A DNA stretch of 12,675 nucleotides from Nitrososphaera_A sp036522495 (GTDB lineage Archaea; Thermoproteota; Nitrososphaeria; Nitrososphaerales; Nitrososphaeraceae): positions 1 through 12,675 of the forward strand of contig DATDFS010000272.1 in NCBI GenBank assembly GCA_036522495.1, read 5' to 3'. A model generated the notes under the pieces. It made no database searches. It was not told the DNA's origin and worked only from the letters and a program-made list of their open reading frames with translations. The translations under genes were made by a program, and so were the position numbers. Position 1 is the first letter of the stretch; every line of letters starts with the position of its first letter. Below are positions 12,462-12,675 of the stretch, in pieces.

Positions 12462-12675
12462 TGGACGCAAAAAAGATAGCGGTTAGTATTATTATTATTG
12501 TCTGTTCAATAGTTTTAATGTTTGCAGCAGTAGGAAATTCTCAACAACATGCGAACGGTGCCAACGTAGAATCCAATTCAACTTCAACGACATGTATTGA
12601 CGATAAGCCTTGTGTAACAACAATTTGCATAAATAATGAACCATGCCGTACTATTACGTCTAATTCAACAACTAC
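12461..12675 (+). CDS. Membrane-anchored, Cys/Thr-rich secreted protein (partial)
   Basis: The frame starts at GTG 12461, overlapping the preceding stop by one base, and runs past the window end (71 codons seen). Residues 2-5 are charged (DAKK), then comes a hydrophobic segment (about 6-26, IAVSIIIIVCSIVLMFAAVG), a signal peptide or N-terminal membrane anchor. The exposed part begins with an Asn/Gln/Ser/Thr-rich stretch and then a short repeat: TCIDDKPCVTT and ICINNEPCRTI, each of the form Cys-Ile-x3-Pro-Cys-x-Thr, suggesting disulphide-paired or metal-binding units outside the cell. The Ser/Thr/Asn-rich context could be glycosylated. The hydrophobic segment has a Cys at about residue 15, but a lipobox is not clear. 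I do not recognise the family; the rest of the protein lies beyond the window. It was too short and open-ended to be called by length alone, so the signal-like start and one-base overlap are the main support. Confidence 0.75.
   Translation, partial: MDAKKIAVSIIIIVCSIVLMFAAVGNSQQHANGANVESNSTSTTCIDDKPCVTTICINNEPCRTITSNSTT

Noticed and set aside
1..12675. CRISPR array, complete insertion sequence or rRNA
   Set aside because: No regularly repeated direct repeats with spacers, no intact transposase with terminal repeats, and no rRNA-like sequence were seen.

Overview
The window looks like chromosomal DNA of an ammonia-oxidising archaeon of the Nitrososphaeria (Thaumarchaeota), probably a soil type such as Nitrososphaera or Nitrosocosmicus. 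The reasons are: low G+C; TATA-type promoters placed about 25-28 nt from start codons (leaderless transcripts); no Shine-Dalgarno pattern; an Lrp/AsnC regulator of thaumarchaeal style; a one-finger C2H2 protein; HTH-linked class III nucleotide cyclases; and a B12-dependent methionine synthase in two pieces. The lineage is an inference from remembered family resemblance, not a database result.

Layout. 1-1066: a frameshifted Lrp/AsnC regulator (+) and a small winged-helix-like protein (-). 1523-1979: two overlapping small unknown genes (+) followed by a hairpin. 2106-2429: a small protein with an HExxH motif (-). 2610-6125: the metabolic core, a two-gene unit on the minus strand. The upstream gene is the homocysteine/zinc domain of methionine synthase, and the downstream gene holds the pterin, cobalamin and AdoMet-reactivation domains. 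6126-6901: a gene-poor stretch with a palindrome over the likely metH promoter and a decayed zinc-ribbon gene. 6902-9064: an HTH plus class III cyclase protein, then a class I SAM-dependent methyltransferase (both +). 9065-10559: gene-poor, with a C2H2 zinc-finger gene (-), one doubtful small ORF and two relics, one a response-regulator receiver start and one possibly an HTH-cyclase start. 10560-11624: a second HTH-cyclase (-) clearly paralogous to the first. 11690-11989: a small gene that appears frameshifted (-). 12213-12675: a four-cysteine small protein overlapping a membrane-anchored, Cys/Thr-rich secreted protein that runs off the window (+).

How the genes fit together. The metH pair makes methionine from homocysteine using methylcobalamin, and so feeds SAM to enzymes such as the nearby methyltransferase. 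The rest is accessory and regulatory: two cyclase-like signalling proteins with putative DNA-binding N-termini, small zinc proteins and several decaying genes. The most interesting point is the paralogous cyclase pair. Both keep the two metal-binding aspartates and the Lys/Asp adenine selectors, but copy 1 has Lys in place of the transition-state Arg, and copy 2 has lost both the transition-state Asn (Ser) and the Arg (Lys). Together with the HTH fusion this suggests nucleotide-responsive regulators, or an obligate heterodimer, rather than two ordinary adenylate cyclases.
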